64,000 nt of DNA from Neiella marina (GCF_002165625.1 NZ_NGNS01000006.1:1-64000); one strand, 5' to 3'. Shown: positions 34,722 to 44,818, numbered from the stretch's first letter. Notes: a model not told the origin generated them from the sequence alone. A program made the numbers and translations.

Positions 34722-36863
34722 GTGGCACAATTAGAAAACATCGAAGCAATTGAAAAACGTCTTTGGAAATCCGCAGATACATTGCGAGCTAATTCTGAGC
34801 TGGCCAGTAATGAATATTTCTTGCCCGTCATGGGCCTTATCTTTCTGCGCCATGCGTTTAGTCGTTATTTAGCAGTAAAAGATGACATTGTCGCAACACT
34901 GCCAAGCAGAGGTGGGAAGACACGTTCGCTGACCAAAGAAGATTTTTCTAAAAAAAGTGCAATCTTCCTTAAGGCTGAGGCGCAATTCGATTACCTCATC
35001 GCCCTAACTGATGCCGACAATCGAGCCGAAGCTATCATCGCAGCCATGGACTCAATTGAAGCTGACTATGCCAACTTACGTAATCAGTTGCCCAAGCAGG
35101 AATACAACAACATCCCCAATGATGTACTTGGCATGTTGTTGCGCACGCTTAATCCTGAAGAATTGAAAAAGGCGACGGGTGATATTTTTGGTCGAATCTA
35201 TGAGTACTTCCTTACTCAATTTGCCGACCAAGGAGCACATGATGGCGGTGAATTCTTTACCCCTGTTTCACTTGTGCAGCTTCTTGTAAATGTCCTAGAA
35301 CCTGACCATGGCAAAATTTTTGACCCGGCTTGCGGCTCTGGTGGCATGTTTGTGCAAAGTGCTCACTTTATGGAGCGTCACCGGCAAGATCCACATGAGC
35401 TTACGTTTTATGGTCACGAGAAAAACCGTGTAACAACACGCTTAGCCAAAATGAACCTTGCGGTACATGGCCTAGAAGGCAATGTAGAAGGTGGCGAGAG
35501 TGCCATTACTTACTACAACGATCCTCACCAAGGCCTATTTGGCTCCGTGGACTATGTGATGGCTAATCCGCCATTCAATGTGGATGAAGTGGATGCAGAC
35601 AAAATCAAAGGGGACAAACGCCGTTTACCTTTTGGTTTGCCTGGCGTAAACAAAAACAAGAAAATCAGCAACGCTAACTATCTGTGGATTCAGTACTTTT
35701 ACAGCTACCTAAACGAAGTGGGCAAGGCCGGCTTCGTTATGTCATCCCAGGCTTCAAGTGCAGGGCGAGACGAAGCTAAGGTGCGTGAGCAGTTAGTAAA
35801 ATCTGGATATGTCGACATCATGGTTGATGTGCGCGGCAATTTCTTTTATACCCGCGCAGTTCCTTGTCAGCTGTGGTTCCTGAATAAGAACAAGCCAGCC
35901 CATCTGAAAAACAAAGTGCTAATGCTGGATGCGCGCAACGTCTATCGCAAAGTCACCCGTAAGATATATGACTTTAGCCCTGAGCAGCAGCAAAACTTAA
36001 CGGCGATCTCTTGGCTGTATCGTGGCGAATCAGAGCGCTTCTTAGATTTAGTTAGGTCGTATATCGACAAAACAATTTTTGAAGCTCAATTTTGTGCTAA
36101 CTCAGAAGCCCTAAATTGTTTCCCTCTTCCAGATTATTTAGATGCTTTAGATTCACTTTCAAATGCTTTCAGCGACTTCATGTCTAAGTTGGAAGACGAT
36201 GGTGTCCGAGTCGAAGAGTATGACGAGTTCCTCAATGCGAAAAGCCTTGTTCAGGATGGGTGGTCCGCTTTTGAGATCTCAGCAAGAGACTTTCGTAAGT
36301 ATTGGAACGAGTATGAGTACCCTGATGCTTCAAGCTTGTACAAATTCGTAGAAGAGGATGTTTGCCTTAAAGATCTAGCTGAGAACAGTCGAAGCCTTAT
36401 CAAGGATATCGATCATGCATACAAACTCGCGACTAGAACGATTGATTTTGCAGAGTCTCACTGCGCGAAAGAGAGCATTCTCTGGGACAACACTAAGCTA
36501 AATGGTCGAGGCCGCAACAATCTGAAGAAAGCTGCCGATGAGGCTCGTAAGCTGGCAGTCGAACAGCTCAAGCAAGTGCGTTACTTCTACAAACAGGCTC
36601 ATTGGTTATTGAGCCGCTTTCCTGAAGGCAAACTCTGTGATGTGGACGGCTTGGTCAAGTTGGTGGATATCAAAGATATCGAAGCCGCAGACTGGAGCCT
36701 AACACCGGGCCGTTATGTGGGCGTCGCACCAGATGAAGTGGATGAAGACTTCGATTTTGAAGAAGCATTGCGCGATATCCATGTCGAGCTGAAGGGCTTA
36801 AATACTGAATCAATCGAATTGGCTGACAAAATCGCTCGAAACTTTGAGGAACTGGGAGTATGA
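34722..36863 (+). CDS. hsdM: Type I restriction-modification DNA methyltransferase subunit
   Basis: A 713-residue HsdM, which methylates adenine in the recognition site together with HsdS. The helical N-terminal domain is at about 5-130. The methyltransferase core has DPACGSGGMF (SAM site, from residue 201) and NPPF (282-285), the N6-adenine catalytic motif. It is longer than the roughly 500-530 residues of classical HsdM: a region of about 135 residues (445-580, Ser/Asp/Glu-rich) lies between the core and the usual C-terminal helical tail (LKQVRYFYKQAHWLLSRFPEG). The start is GTG 34722 with AGGA upstream. The stop overlaps hsdS (ATGA). It opens a five-gene operon. Confidence 0.93.
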   Translation: MAQLENIEAIEKRLWKSADTLRANSELASNEYFLPVMGLIFLRHAFSRYLAVKDDIVATLPSRGGKTRSLTKEDFSKKSAIFLKAEAQFDYLIALTDADNRAEAIIAAMDSIEADYANLRNQLPKQEYNNIPNDVLGMLLRTLNPEELKKATGDIFGRIYEYFLTQFADQGAHDGGEFFTPVSLVQLLVNVLEPDHGKIFDPACGSGGMFVQSAHFMERHRQDPHELTFYGHEKNRVTTRLAKMNLAVHGLEGNVEGGESAITYYNDPHQGLFGSVDYVMANPPFNVDEVDADKIKGDKRRLPFGLPGVNKNKKISNANYLWIQYFYSYLNEVGKAGFVMSSQASSAGRDEAKVREQLVKSGYVDIMVDVRGNFFYTRAVPCQLWFLNKNKPAHLKNKVLMLDARNVYRKVTRKIYDFSPEQQQNLTAISWLYRGESERFLDLVRSYIDKTIFEAQFCANSEALNCFPLPDYLDALDSLSNAFSDFMSKLEDDGVRVEEYDEFLNAKSLVQDGWSAFEISARDFRKYWNEYEYPDASSLYKFVEEDVCLKDLAENSRSLIKDIDHAYKLATRTIDFAESHCAKESILWDNTKLNGRGRNNLKKAADEARKLAVEQLKQVRYFYKQAHWLLSRFPEGKLCDVDGLVKLVDIKDIEAADWSLTPGRYVGVAPDEVDEDFDFEEALRDIHVELKGLNTESIELADKIARNFEELGV

Positions 36864-38083
36864 GTTGGGAGCGAGTTCCATTTGAGTCACTCTACGCCAT
36901 TCCGTCAAAAAATGGTCTGACTCGTCCAGCTCGAGTAAGAGGCAGCGGCATAAAAATGATAAACATGGGCGAATTATTTGCTCATGACCGAATTGGCACA
37001 ATTGACATGGAATTAGTGCCGATGAACGAAAAAGAATTAGAAACAATGCTTGTCGATGAGGGAGATTTACTGTTTGCTCGCCAGTCTCTCGTATTGTCTG
37101 GAGCGGGCAAATGTTCAATTGTTAAAACAGTCTCGGAAGAAACTACTTTTGAATCCCATATTATCCGAGTCCGATTAAGGAAAGATATTGCCTATCCGAA
37201 CTTCTTTTTTTACTACTTTAAATCACCGCAATGCGGGATTACGTCGATAGTCACGCAAGGGGTTCAAGCAGGTATTCGAGGCAATGATTTAAAAAAACTA
37301 CCTGTTGCTTTACCTCCAATGGATGAGCAGATAAAGATTGCTGATGTTCTGACTAATTACGACGACCTTATCGAAAACAACCGTCGCCGTATTGAATTGC
37401 TCGAAGAATCTGCTCGCCTGCTCTATCAGGAATGGTTTGTTCACCTGCGCTTCCCGGGCCACGAGCAAGCCAAGATTGTTGATGGCGTGCCGGATGGGTG
37501 GAGTAGGCTATCTGTGGCAGAGTGTTGTGAAAAGCCTAAGTATGGATACACAGCAAGCGCTAACCACGAAGCTGTTGGGCCCAAGTTTTTAAGAATCACA
37601 GACATTGTGCCTAGTTCGATCAACTGGTCAAATGTCCCGTTTTGCGAAACCGGTGAAGCTACAACTAAAAAATATCAACTAAAAGAAGGCGATATTGTTG
37701 TTGCTAGGACAGGAGCAACGGTTGGTTATGCTAAAAGAATTCCGGCATTGAGAGGGCCCGTAATTTACGCATCATACCTGGTCAAATTCAGCGCTGATAA
37801 TTCCATCATAGACGATTTGCTTTTGGGTATTTTTATGGAGTCTGAGAATTACAAGGATTATGTGCGTAGCAACGCTGGAGGTGCTGCTCAACCAAACGCA
37901 AATGCACAAGTATTAGGTGGAGCAAAACTTTTGGTTCCAAGTCAGTGCCTGCAAAAAGAATTCAGAGATGTTGTTTCGCCACTTATAAGTCAGAAGTTTT
38001 TATTAGAGCAACAATGTGCGTCACTAGCAAAAGCTAGAGACTTGTTGCTACCCAAATTAATGAGCGGAGAGCTAGAAGTTTAA
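36860..38083 (+). CDS. hsdS: Type I restriction-modification specificity subunit
   Basis: A 407-residue HsdS with two target-recognition domains (about 1-160 and 205-370) separated by a conserved coiled-coil spacer (ENNRRRIELLEESARLLYQEWF, about 173-195) and ending in a second conserved helix. The phrase LPPMDEQIKIADVL closes the first domain and is typical of the family. It dictates the split DNA target for both methylation and cleavage; the target cannot be read from sequence. GGAGT lies just before the ATG, within the end of hsdM. Confidence 0.92.
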   Translation: MSWERVPFESLYAIPSKNGLTRPARVRGSGIKMINMGELFAHDRIGTIDMELVPMNEKELETMLVDEGDLLFARQSLVLSGAGKCSIVKTVSEETTFESHIIRVRLRKDIAYPNFFFYYFKSPQCGITSIVTQGVQAGIRGNDLKKLPVALPPMDEQIKIADVLTNYDDLIENNRRRIELLEESARLLYQEWFVHLRFPGHEQAKIVDGVPDGWSRLSVAECCEKPKYGYTASANHEAVGPKFLRITDIVPSSINWSNVPFCETGEATTKKYQLKEGDIVVARTGATVGYAKRIPALRGPVIYASYLVKFSADNSIIDDLLLGIFMESENYKDYVRSNAGGAAQPNANAQVLGGAKLLVPSQCLQKEFRDVVSPLISQKFLLEQQCASLAKARDLLLPKLMSGELEV

Positions 38084-38109
38084 TTCACGGATTGATAAGG
38101 AGTATTGGC

Positions 38110-40239
38110 ATGGACATGCTTACAGCACAACAATTGTTAAAAACCGCCTTGGCTAACTCAGAGGCTGAATTTCGAGATGGCCAATGGGAGGCCATTGATG
38201 CGCTGGTTAACCACAACCAAAAGTTGCTGGTTGTACAGCGCACTGGGTGGGGTAAAAGCTCGGTTTATTTTATTAGCACCAAGATATTCCGAGACCGAGG
38301 CATGGGCCCCACCATTATCGTCTCGCCACTCTTGGCGTTAATGCGAAACCAGATCGAGTCAGCTCAACGCTTAGGCATTGTTGCAGAGACAATGAACTCT
38401 ACAAATACCGCTAATTGGCAGGCGGTGACGCAGCGAATCCTCAGCAACCAAATCGATTGCCTGTTAATTTCCCCTGAACGCTTAGCGAATGACACATTCA
38501 TAGAAACAGTACTTCGGCCTATTGCTGACAGCATTTCGCTTATGGTGATTGATGAGGCTCACTGTATTTCGGATTGGGGGCATGATTTCCGGCCAGACTA
38601 TCGCCGTATCGTTAATATTTTGCGCCAGTTACCGAACAATACTCCGGTACTTGGTACAACTGCCACAGCCAATAATCGTGTTGTTGCAGATATCCAAGCT
38701 CAGCTAGGTGATATTCAAATACAACGAGGCCCGCTAATCAGGGAAAGCTTAGCGCTACAAACCATGGTTCTTCCCGATCAAGCTTCGCGTCTAGCATGGC
38801 TCGCTCAAGTCATTCCAACCTTGTCTGGTACGGGGATTGTCTATGTCCTAACCCAGCGTGATGCCGAGTTGGTCGCAAAATGGCTAAACCAGCAAGGGGT
38901 TAGCGCTCTGCCATATTACAGTGGCGTAAAACATCCAAATTTTGTAAACCATGCAGGCAAAGAGGATTCAGATGCTTACCGGCAATACCTCGAAGAGCAG
39001 CTGCTAGCAAATGGCGTAACTGCTTTAGTAGCAACAACGGCTTTGGGAATGGGTTACGATAAACCCGATTTGAGTTTTGTTATTCACTTTCAAGCACCAG
39101 GGTCTATCGTTGCTTATTATCAGCAGGTTGGTCGTGCTGGCCGCGGTATTGATAATGCAGTTGGCATCCTGTTGTCTGGTGCTGAAGATGAAGATATTCA
39201 TGAATTCTTTAGAGGCTCAGCTTTCCCTTCAGAAGCTCAGGTACTGGAGATTTTACAGGCTCTCGAAAATGCAGATGGGTTATCTGTGCGTGGCATTGAA
39301 GAGCAGACGAATTTACGGCACGGCCAAATCGAAAAAGTCATAAAACTGCTGAGTGTTGAAAACCCAGCTCCAGTGATCAAGGTCGGCACCCGTTGGATGC
39401 GAACGCCTGTTCCCTATCAAATGGACCATCAACGAATCGCACACCTAACAGGACAACGTATTCAAGAGTGGCAAGAGGTGCAGGCTTACCTAGTTGATGC
39501 TGGCTGTAAGATGACATTTCTCAGGCAAGCTCTGGATGACCATGACCCTACTCCTTGTGGTAAATGCTCTAGCTGCATAAACCAGCCTGTTGTTGATTTT
39601 AGGGTTGACGAAACGTTGGCGCACAATGCAGGTATATTTCTTAAGCACTCAGAAATAACTATTCAGCCAAGAAAACAAGTCGCACCATCAAATGCGGAAA
39701 CAGAGCGTGCTTTCCCTTCTTACCAATTTCCAAGATTGTTGGGGGATTTGGCTTCTCAACCAGGCCGGGTTTTAGCTCGCTGGAACGATGCCGGTTGGGG
39801 CAAAACGGTTGCTAACGGCAAGCATTCTGGTACGTTTCCCGACGAACTCGTCGATGCTACTGCTGAAATGATCCAGCAAAGGTGGCAGCCAAGCCCTGCG
39901 CCAACTTGGGTTTGTTGTGTTCCTTCGTTAAACCACCCTGACCTCGTACCAAATTTTGCGAAGCGATTAGCCGCAAAACTTGGCTTGCCGTTTGTAGATG
40001 CGGTTGCCAAAGTGCGTCACAATCAACCGCAGAAAGGTCAACAGAATAGTTTTCATCAGTGCCACAATTTAGATGGTGTTTTTGAAATTACTGAATCCCG
40101 TGAAGGACAGCCTGTTTTATTAGTTGATGATGTATATGATTCGGGTTGGACTCTAAGCGTTATCGCAGCATTGCTGCAGCGGGCGGGAAGCGGCTTGGTT
40201 TACCCTGTCGCATTAGCCTCATCTTCGGTGAAAGAATAA
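38110..40239 (+). CDS. RecQ-like helicase with C-terminal phosphoribosyltransferase domain
   Basis: A 709-residue fusion. Residues about 10-500 are a RecQ-type SF2 helicase: Walker A GWGKS with Lys49, DEAH at 148-151 followed by the RecQ aromatic-rich loop (ISDWGHDFRPDY), QQVGRAGRG, and a zinc-binding CGKCSSC (483-489). Residues about 560-709 are a PRTase-like fold with the PRPP loop VLLVDDVYDSGWT (Asp673-Asp674). ATG 38110 is chosen because AAGGAG lies 8 bases upstream. It follows hsdS by 26 bases and overlaps the next gene by one base. Comparable RecQ-PRTase proteins are partnered with a DprA-like protein in the E. coli RqlH/RqlI pair, and PRTase/DprA pairs occur in ShosTA. I infer a DNA-damaging or growth-arresting effector held in check by its partner. 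Confidence 0.85.
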   Translation: MDMLTAQQLLKTALANSEAEFRDGQWEAIDALVNHNQKLLVVQRTGWGKSSVYFISTKIFRDRGMGPTIIVSPLLALMRNQIESAQRLGIVAETMNSTNTANWQAVTQRILSNQIDCLLISPERLANDTFIETVLRPIADSISLMVIDEAHCISDWGHDFRPDYRRIVNILRQLPNNTPVLGTTATANNRVVADIQAQLGDIQIQRGPLIRESLALQTMVLPDQASRLAWLAQVIPTLSGTGIVYVLTQRDAELVAKWLNQQGVSALPYYSGVKHPNFVNHAGKEDSDAYRQYLEEQLLANGVTALVATTALGMGYDKPDLSFVIHFQAPGSIVAYYQQVGRAGRGIDNAVGILLSGAEDEDIHEFFRGSAFPSEAQVLEILQALENADGLSVRGIEEQTNLRHGQIEKVIKLLSVENPAPVIKVGTRWMRTPVPYQMDHQRIAHLTGQRIQEWQEVQAYLVDAGCKMTFLRQALDDHDPTPCGKCSSCINQPVVDFRVDETLAHNAGIFLKHSEITIQPRKQVAPSNAETERAFPSYQFPRLLGDLASQPGRVLARWNDAGWGKTVANGKHSGTFPDELVDATAEMIQQRWQPSPAPTWVCCVPSLNHPDLVPNFAKRLAAKLGLPFVDAVAKVRHNQPQKGQQNSFHQCHNLDGVFEITESREGQPVLLVDDVYDSGWTLSVIAALLQRAGSGLVYPVALASSSVKE

Positions 40240-41537
40240 TGAACATATCTTCAATAGCTCAAGCAATCTTGTTGCTGACCAGCTACTTTGGGAAGCAAAG
40301 CAAGGATGCGGCAAAACCTTTAACGATTGCCGAATGGGCCCGCTTTGCTGACTGGCTCAAGCTTAATCGTATTAGCCCGTCTGAGCTGTTGAACAACGAT
40401 AATGACCAAATCCTATCTCGATGGCGAGATCCCAAGGGAAAGATCACGCCAGACCGTATTGCAGAGCTTTTACTGCGTGGTCATAGCATGGCGTTGGCGC
40501 TTGAAAAATGGAGCCGAGCTGGCTTATGGGTGATCACTCGTGCAGACCGGGAGCAGTACCCTAAGAGACTGCTGGAGAAGCTAGGCAACTATGCGCCACC
40601 AGTTCTTTACGGGTGCGGGCCGAAGGAGCTTCTTAACGAAGGAGGCATTGCAGTGGTTGGCTCGCGCAACGCAACCCCTTCGGACCTAAGCTTTACTGAG
40701 CAACTTGGAGCTAAGTTTGCTACTCACAATATTGGCACTGTCTCCGGTGGTGCTAGGGGCGTAGATGAAGCCGCCATGATTGGTGCAATGAACGCTGGCG
40801 GTATTGTCATAGGCATCCTTGCTGACAGTCTGCTTCGAGCTGCAACCTCTGCGAAGTGGCGCTCAGGTTTGATGAATGGCAATACTGTTCTGATCTCTCC
40901 TGTTAATCCAGAGGCTGGATTCAACAAATTCAACGCGATGGACCGTAACAAATACATATACTGCCTGGCTGACTGCGCAGTAGTTGTTCATTCAGGTAAA
41001 AAAGGTGGCACAGTTAGTGGTGCAGAAGAAAACCTTAAAAAAGGTTGGGTACCTCTGTGGATCAAGCCTACTGATGATACTGAAGCCGCCAACCCTGATT
41101 TAGTGACGAAAGGCGGGCAATGGTGTGCTGACGATGTTGCAGCTATTGATGTCGTTGGACTGATAACACCGAAAGTTAGCAGTTCGGTAGCCCTAGACGA
41201 GCAGCAAGACTTATTTGCAGAGCCAGTGGAGCAAACCTCTTTAGCAATCGAATCGCCACTCATAGTGGAGCCTGTTGAGGAAGTTAAACCCGCTGTTAAT
41301 GAGCCCTCAGAAAGGGTTCCTGCTTCTCCTGTCGACAGTGGTTTATCTGTTGATTTTTATCAAGTATTCATGACTGAGCTCAAAAAGATTGCAGAGAGCC
41401 CTGTGACAATAGATGGGCTAATTGAGCAAACCGGCTTACATAAATCCCAGTTGACTGCTTGGCTAAATAAAGCGAAAGACGAAGGACTCGTTAAAAAACT
41501 TAACCGGCCTGTGCGCTATCAAATTGTAGAGCCGTAA
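40239..41537 (+). CDS. DprA-like protein with C-terminal winged helix
   Basis: A 432-residue protein. The Rossmann-like DprA/SMF core spans about residues 90-300, with VVGSRN at 139-144 and SGGARGVD at 169-176, equivalent to the SGxARGxD ssDNA-binding loop of DprA. After a Pro/Glu/Val-rich linker (about 315-355), a winged helix-turn-helix closes the protein (VTIDGLIEQTGLHKSQLTAWL). ATG 40239 overlaps the stop of the RecQ-PRTase gene (TAATG); a longer in-frame start at 40146 lies inside that gene and is unlikely. The coupling suggests a fixed ratio of the two proteins. By analogy with RqlI and ShosA it could restrain the helicase/PRTase. It is unlikely to be the transformation DprA given its neighbours. 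Confidence 0.85.
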   Translation: MNISSIAQAILLLTSYFGKQSKDAAKPLTIAEWARFADWLKLNRISPSELLNNDNDQILSRWRDPKGKITPDRIAELLLRGHSMALALEKWSRAGLWVITRADREQYPKRLLEKLGNYAPPVLYGCGPKELLNEGGIAVVGSRNATPSDLSFTEQLGAKFATHNIGTVSGGARGVDEAAMIGAMNAGGIVIGILADSLLRAATSAKWRSGLMNGNTVLISPVNPEAGFNKFNAMDRNKYIYCLADCAVVVHSGKKGGTVSGAEENLKKGWVPLWIKPTDDTEAANPDLVTKGGQWCADDVAAIDVVGLITPKVSSSVALDEQQDLFAEPVEQTSLAIESPLIVEPVEEVKPAVNEPSERVPASPVDSGLSVDFYQVFMTELKKIAESPVTIDGLIEQTGLHKSQLTAWLNKAKDEGLVKKLNRPVRYQIVEP

Positions 41538-41555
41538 AAATATAAGGATGTAGTT

Positions 41556-44500
41556 ATGGCAATGACGGAAGAAACCCTGGTTCAGGAAGTAACGGCTGAA
41601 TACTTGTTCAGCCAACTGAAATGGGATGAGTCCGTCATGGGAATGTATGAAAAGCTCGGCAAAGAAGGTGACTTAGGACGCTCCTCTGAAAGAGAGGTTG
41701 TGCTGACTCGTTACCTTGGGGAAAAACTCATTGAGTTGAATCCAGGCCTACCAAACTCAGCCTATCAAGATGCACTTCGAATCATCTGTGAAGACCCCTC
41801 CTCTACCAACATTGTAGCTGTCAACAAGGATAAGTACTGGCTTCATAAAAATGGGGTAGAGGTTAGCTTTCATAATGAAAAGGGGGAGCGAGTTAAAAAG
41901 CGTCTCCGCCTGTTTGACTTTGATGACTATGAGAACAACCACTTTTTGTTGGTTCGAGAGTTTTGGATAAAAGGCGATATCTATCGTCGAAGAGCCGATT
42001 TAGTCGGGTTTATAAATGGAATTCCGCTACTGTTCATGGAAGTAAAAAATGTTCACAAGGACATTCGGGCGGCCTACGAACAAAACCTTTCTGACTACAA
42101 AGACACCGTCCCGCATCTTTTTTATCACAATGCATTCGTCATTCTGGGCAATGGTATTGACGCCAAAATAGGTTCGATTTCTAGCAAGTTTGAACATTTC
42201 AATGACTGGAAAAGGTTGCGTGAAAGTGAGCCTGGGGTCGTGGATATGGAAACCTTGCTCAAAGGAACTTGTGCCAAGACTCAATTGATGGACATATTTG
42301 AGAATTTCACTCTATTTGATGAAAGCTCTGAAAAATTAGTAAAAATTGTCGCAAGAAATCACCAGTATCTTGGTGTGAACCGAGCTGTGGAGGCTGTAAA
42401 TGAGCGGGAGGAGCGCCTAGGGAAGTTAGGTGTATTCTGGCATACGCAGGGGTCGGGAAAGTCTTATTCAATCGTTTTCTTTGCGCAAATGATCCACCGA
42501 AAGCTTGGTGGCAACTACACCTTTGTTGTTCTTACCGACCGAGAAGATCTCGATACTCAAATATACAAAACCTTTGCTGGGTGTGGCTTGGTCGACAATG
42601 ACAAAGATCCGTGCCGAGCTGACAGTGGAAAAGATTTAAAGGAACTTATTGGCCAACAAAAAGCTTTTGTCTTTACCCTAATCCAAAAATTCAACGAAAA
42701 GGTAGATCCAGCCAAACCTTATTCGCAGCGCAATGACATCATTGTTATCACCGACGAGGCTCACCGGACTCAATACGGCACTTTGTCGTTGAATATGCGC
42801 AATGCTCTTCCAAATGCCAGTTTCATAGGGTTTACCGGTACCCCGCTTTTCAATAGCGATGAAATCACAAAAAAAGTTTTCGGTGATTACATTTCAACCT
42901 ATGACTTTCAAAGAGCCGTAGAAGATAAGGCAACCGTTCCCCTTTATTACGATGCTCGTGGTGAAGAGCTCGAGTTTGTAGACGATGATGGCAACAAGCA
43001 CACGGTTGCAGATCCTAAAGGGCTAAATGAGCGCATTGCAGAAAAGCTAGATGAACTGGAAATTGAAGATGTAGATGTTCAGCTTCGACTGGAGCGTGAG
43101 CTAAAGCGCGACTACCACATTATTACAGCAACAAGCAGACTCGATCAGGTGGCTAGAGATTTTGTCAGTCACTATTCAAACGGCTGGGAAACCGGCAAGG
43201 CCATGTTTGTTTGTATCGACAAGATCACCTGTGTGCGAATGCACAAGTTGATTCAGTTCTATTGGCTACAGGAAATAAAAAACAAAGAAAGAGATTTGCT
43301 AAAAGCCACTGATGAACAAGATTTAATTTGGCGTAAGCGGCAGCTCGTTTGGATGAAAGAAACACTGATGGCTGTGGTTGTTAGTGAGGAACAAGGTGAA
43401 GTCGCAAAGTTTGAAAAGTGGGGATTAGATATCAAGCCGCACCGACAGCTTTTGAAGGCTGGTTTTGAGCTGGAAGACGGCTCTCGCCTTGATATGGAAG
43501 AAGCGTTTAAATCCAGCTTTCATCCGTTCAGAGTCGCTGTTGTCTGCGCTATGTGGTTAACCGGCTTTGATGTGCCGACTCTCGCAACGCTCTATTTGGA
43601 CAAGCCATTAAAAGCACACACTCTCATGCAGGCGATTGCTCGAGCGAACCGAGTAGCGGAAGGGAAAAACAACGGATTGATTGTCGACTACTGTGGAATA
43701 CTCAAGAACCTTCGCAAAGCTCTTGCTACTTTCGCTGGAGCTGGTGATGAGGGCCACGGTGGAGAAGAGGTCGAAGAGGAGCCAGCCAAACCCAACGAGG
43801 AGCTTCTGGAAAGCCTAAGTGAAGCTATCAGTTATGTAGCGGAATTCCTCCGTAAGTATGACTTTGAGTTGACTCTCATCATTACCGAAACAGGGTTCTC
43901 AAAGAACGCGGCTATTGCGCTGGCAAAGGAAATCATTAACCAAAACGATGAATCCAGAAAGCGTTTTGAGGTAATGGCTCGAGAGGTTTTCAGCAAGTTC
44001 AAAGCTTGTATTAACGTGCCTGGGGTAAATGCCTATAGAGACATTCGCGATGCGATCAATGTGCTTTATAAAAGCTTGCAAGCAGACAAGGAAAAAGCTG
44101 ATATATCTGACATCATCAAAGAGCTTCATGCAGTTGTTGATGACAGTATCGAGACGACTGGAACGGTTAAAGAACCTAAGCCAAATAGTGAGCGAATTTA
44201 TGATATCAGTAAGATCGATTTTGAGCGGCTTCGCCAAGAGTTTGCTCGTTCAGAACGAAAGAACACGACCGTCCAGTCGCTAAAACATATCCTAGAAAAG
44301 AAGCTCGCTCGCTTAATGATGCAAAACCCACTTCGCACAGATTACCAAGAGCACTACGAAAAGCTGGTTCAAGAATACAATCAAGAGAAAGATCGAGTCG
44401 TCATAGAGAAAACGTTTGAAGCTTTGCTGAAGTTAAATGACGAGCTGTCCAACGAAGAAAAGCGCGCGGTTCGAGAAGGCCTCGATGAAGAATCTTTAGC

Positions 44501-44798
44501 TTTATTCGACTTGTTGAGTAAGCCAGATTTGCAGTCGAAAGAAATTGCCAGCATCAAGAAGGTCGCGACTACCCTGCTAACAACCCTCAAAGCTGAACGC
44601 CTCAAGGTCGCGAACTGGCAGCAAAAAGAGTCAACCAGAGATGCGGTCAAACAGCAGATCTTTGATTTTCTGTACGATGAAAAAACAGGCTTACCAGTCG
44701 ACCAGTATGAAGAAGAGGATATCTCGGCCATTTCAGAGAAGGTCTTTCTCCATATATACCGAGCTTATCCAGAATTACCATCGCCAGTTTATATGTAA
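41556..44798 (+). CDS. hsdR: Type I restriction endonuclease subunit
   Basis: A 1080-residue HsdR, the ATP-driven translocase and nuclease. The PD-(D/E)xK nuclease lies near the N-terminus with Asp148, Glu162 and Lys164 (RADLVGF, MEVKN). The SF2 motor has Walker A GSGKS (Lys302), DEAH at 400-403, GFTGTPL (motif III) and MQAIARANR (motif VI). A helical C-terminal part of about 350 residues should dock on HsdM. AAGGATG precedes the ATG, 18 bases after the dprA-like gene. All catalytic residues look intact. It is the last gene before the transposon left end; its stop is 20 bases from the innermost TnsB-type site. Confidence 0.95.
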   Translation: MAMTEETLVQEVTAEYLFSQLKWDESVMGMYEKLGKEGDLGRSSEREVVLTRYLGEKLIELNPGLPNSAYQDALRIICEDPSSTNIVAVNKDKYWLHKNGVEVSFHNEKGERVKKRLRLFDFDDYENNHFLLVREFWIKGDIYRRRADLVGFINGIPLLFMEVKNVHKDIRAAYEQNLSDYKDTVPHLFYHNAFVILGNGIDAKIGSISSKFEHFNDWKRLRESEPGVVDMETLLKGTCAKTQLMDIFENFTLFDESSEKLVKIVARNHQYLGVNRAVEAVNEREERLGKLGVFWHTQGSGKSYSIVFFAQMIHRKLGGNYTFVVLTDREDLDTQIYKTFAGCGLVDNDKDPCRADSGKDLKELIGQQKAFVFTLIQKFNEKVDPAKPYSQRNDIIVITDEAHRTQYGTLSLNMRNALPNASFIGFTGTPLFNSDEITKKVFGDYISTYDFQRAVEDKATVPLYYDARGEELEFVDDDGNKHTVADPKGLNERIAEKLDELEIEDVDVQLRLERELKRDYHIITATSRLDQVARDFVSHYSNGWETGKAMFVCIDKITCVRMHKLIQFYWLQEIKNKERDLLKATDEQDLIWRKRQLVWMKETLMAVVVSEEQGEVAKFEKWGLDIKPHRQLLKAGFELEDGSRLDMEEAFKSSFHPFRVAVVCAMWLTGFDVPTLATLYLDKPLKAHTLMQAIARANRVAEGKNNGLIVDYCGILKNLRKALATFAGAGDEGHGGEEVEEEPAKPNEELLESLSEAISYVAEFLRKYDFELTLIITETGFSKNAAIALAKEIINQNDESRKRFEVMAREVFSKFKACINVPGVNAYRDIRDAINVLYKSLQADKEKADISDIIKELHAVVDDSIETTGTVKEPKPNSERIYDISKIDFERLRQEFARSERKNTTVQSLKHILEKKLARLMMQNPLRTDYQEHYEKLVQEYNQEKDRVVIEKTFEALLKLNDELSNEEKRAVREGLDEESLALFDLLSKPDLQSKEIASIKKVATTLLTTLKAERLKVANWQQKESTRDAVKQQIFDFLYDEKTGLPVDQYEEEDISAISEKVFLHIYRAYPELPSPVYM

Positions 44799-44818
44799 CT
44801 ACAATGAACAAATAGAAA

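Noticed and set aside
40146-40238. Longer N-terminus for the DprA-like protein
   Set aside because: The extra 31 codons lie wholly inside the PRTase coding end, while ATG 40239 has the usual TAATG coupling and a sensible N-terminus.
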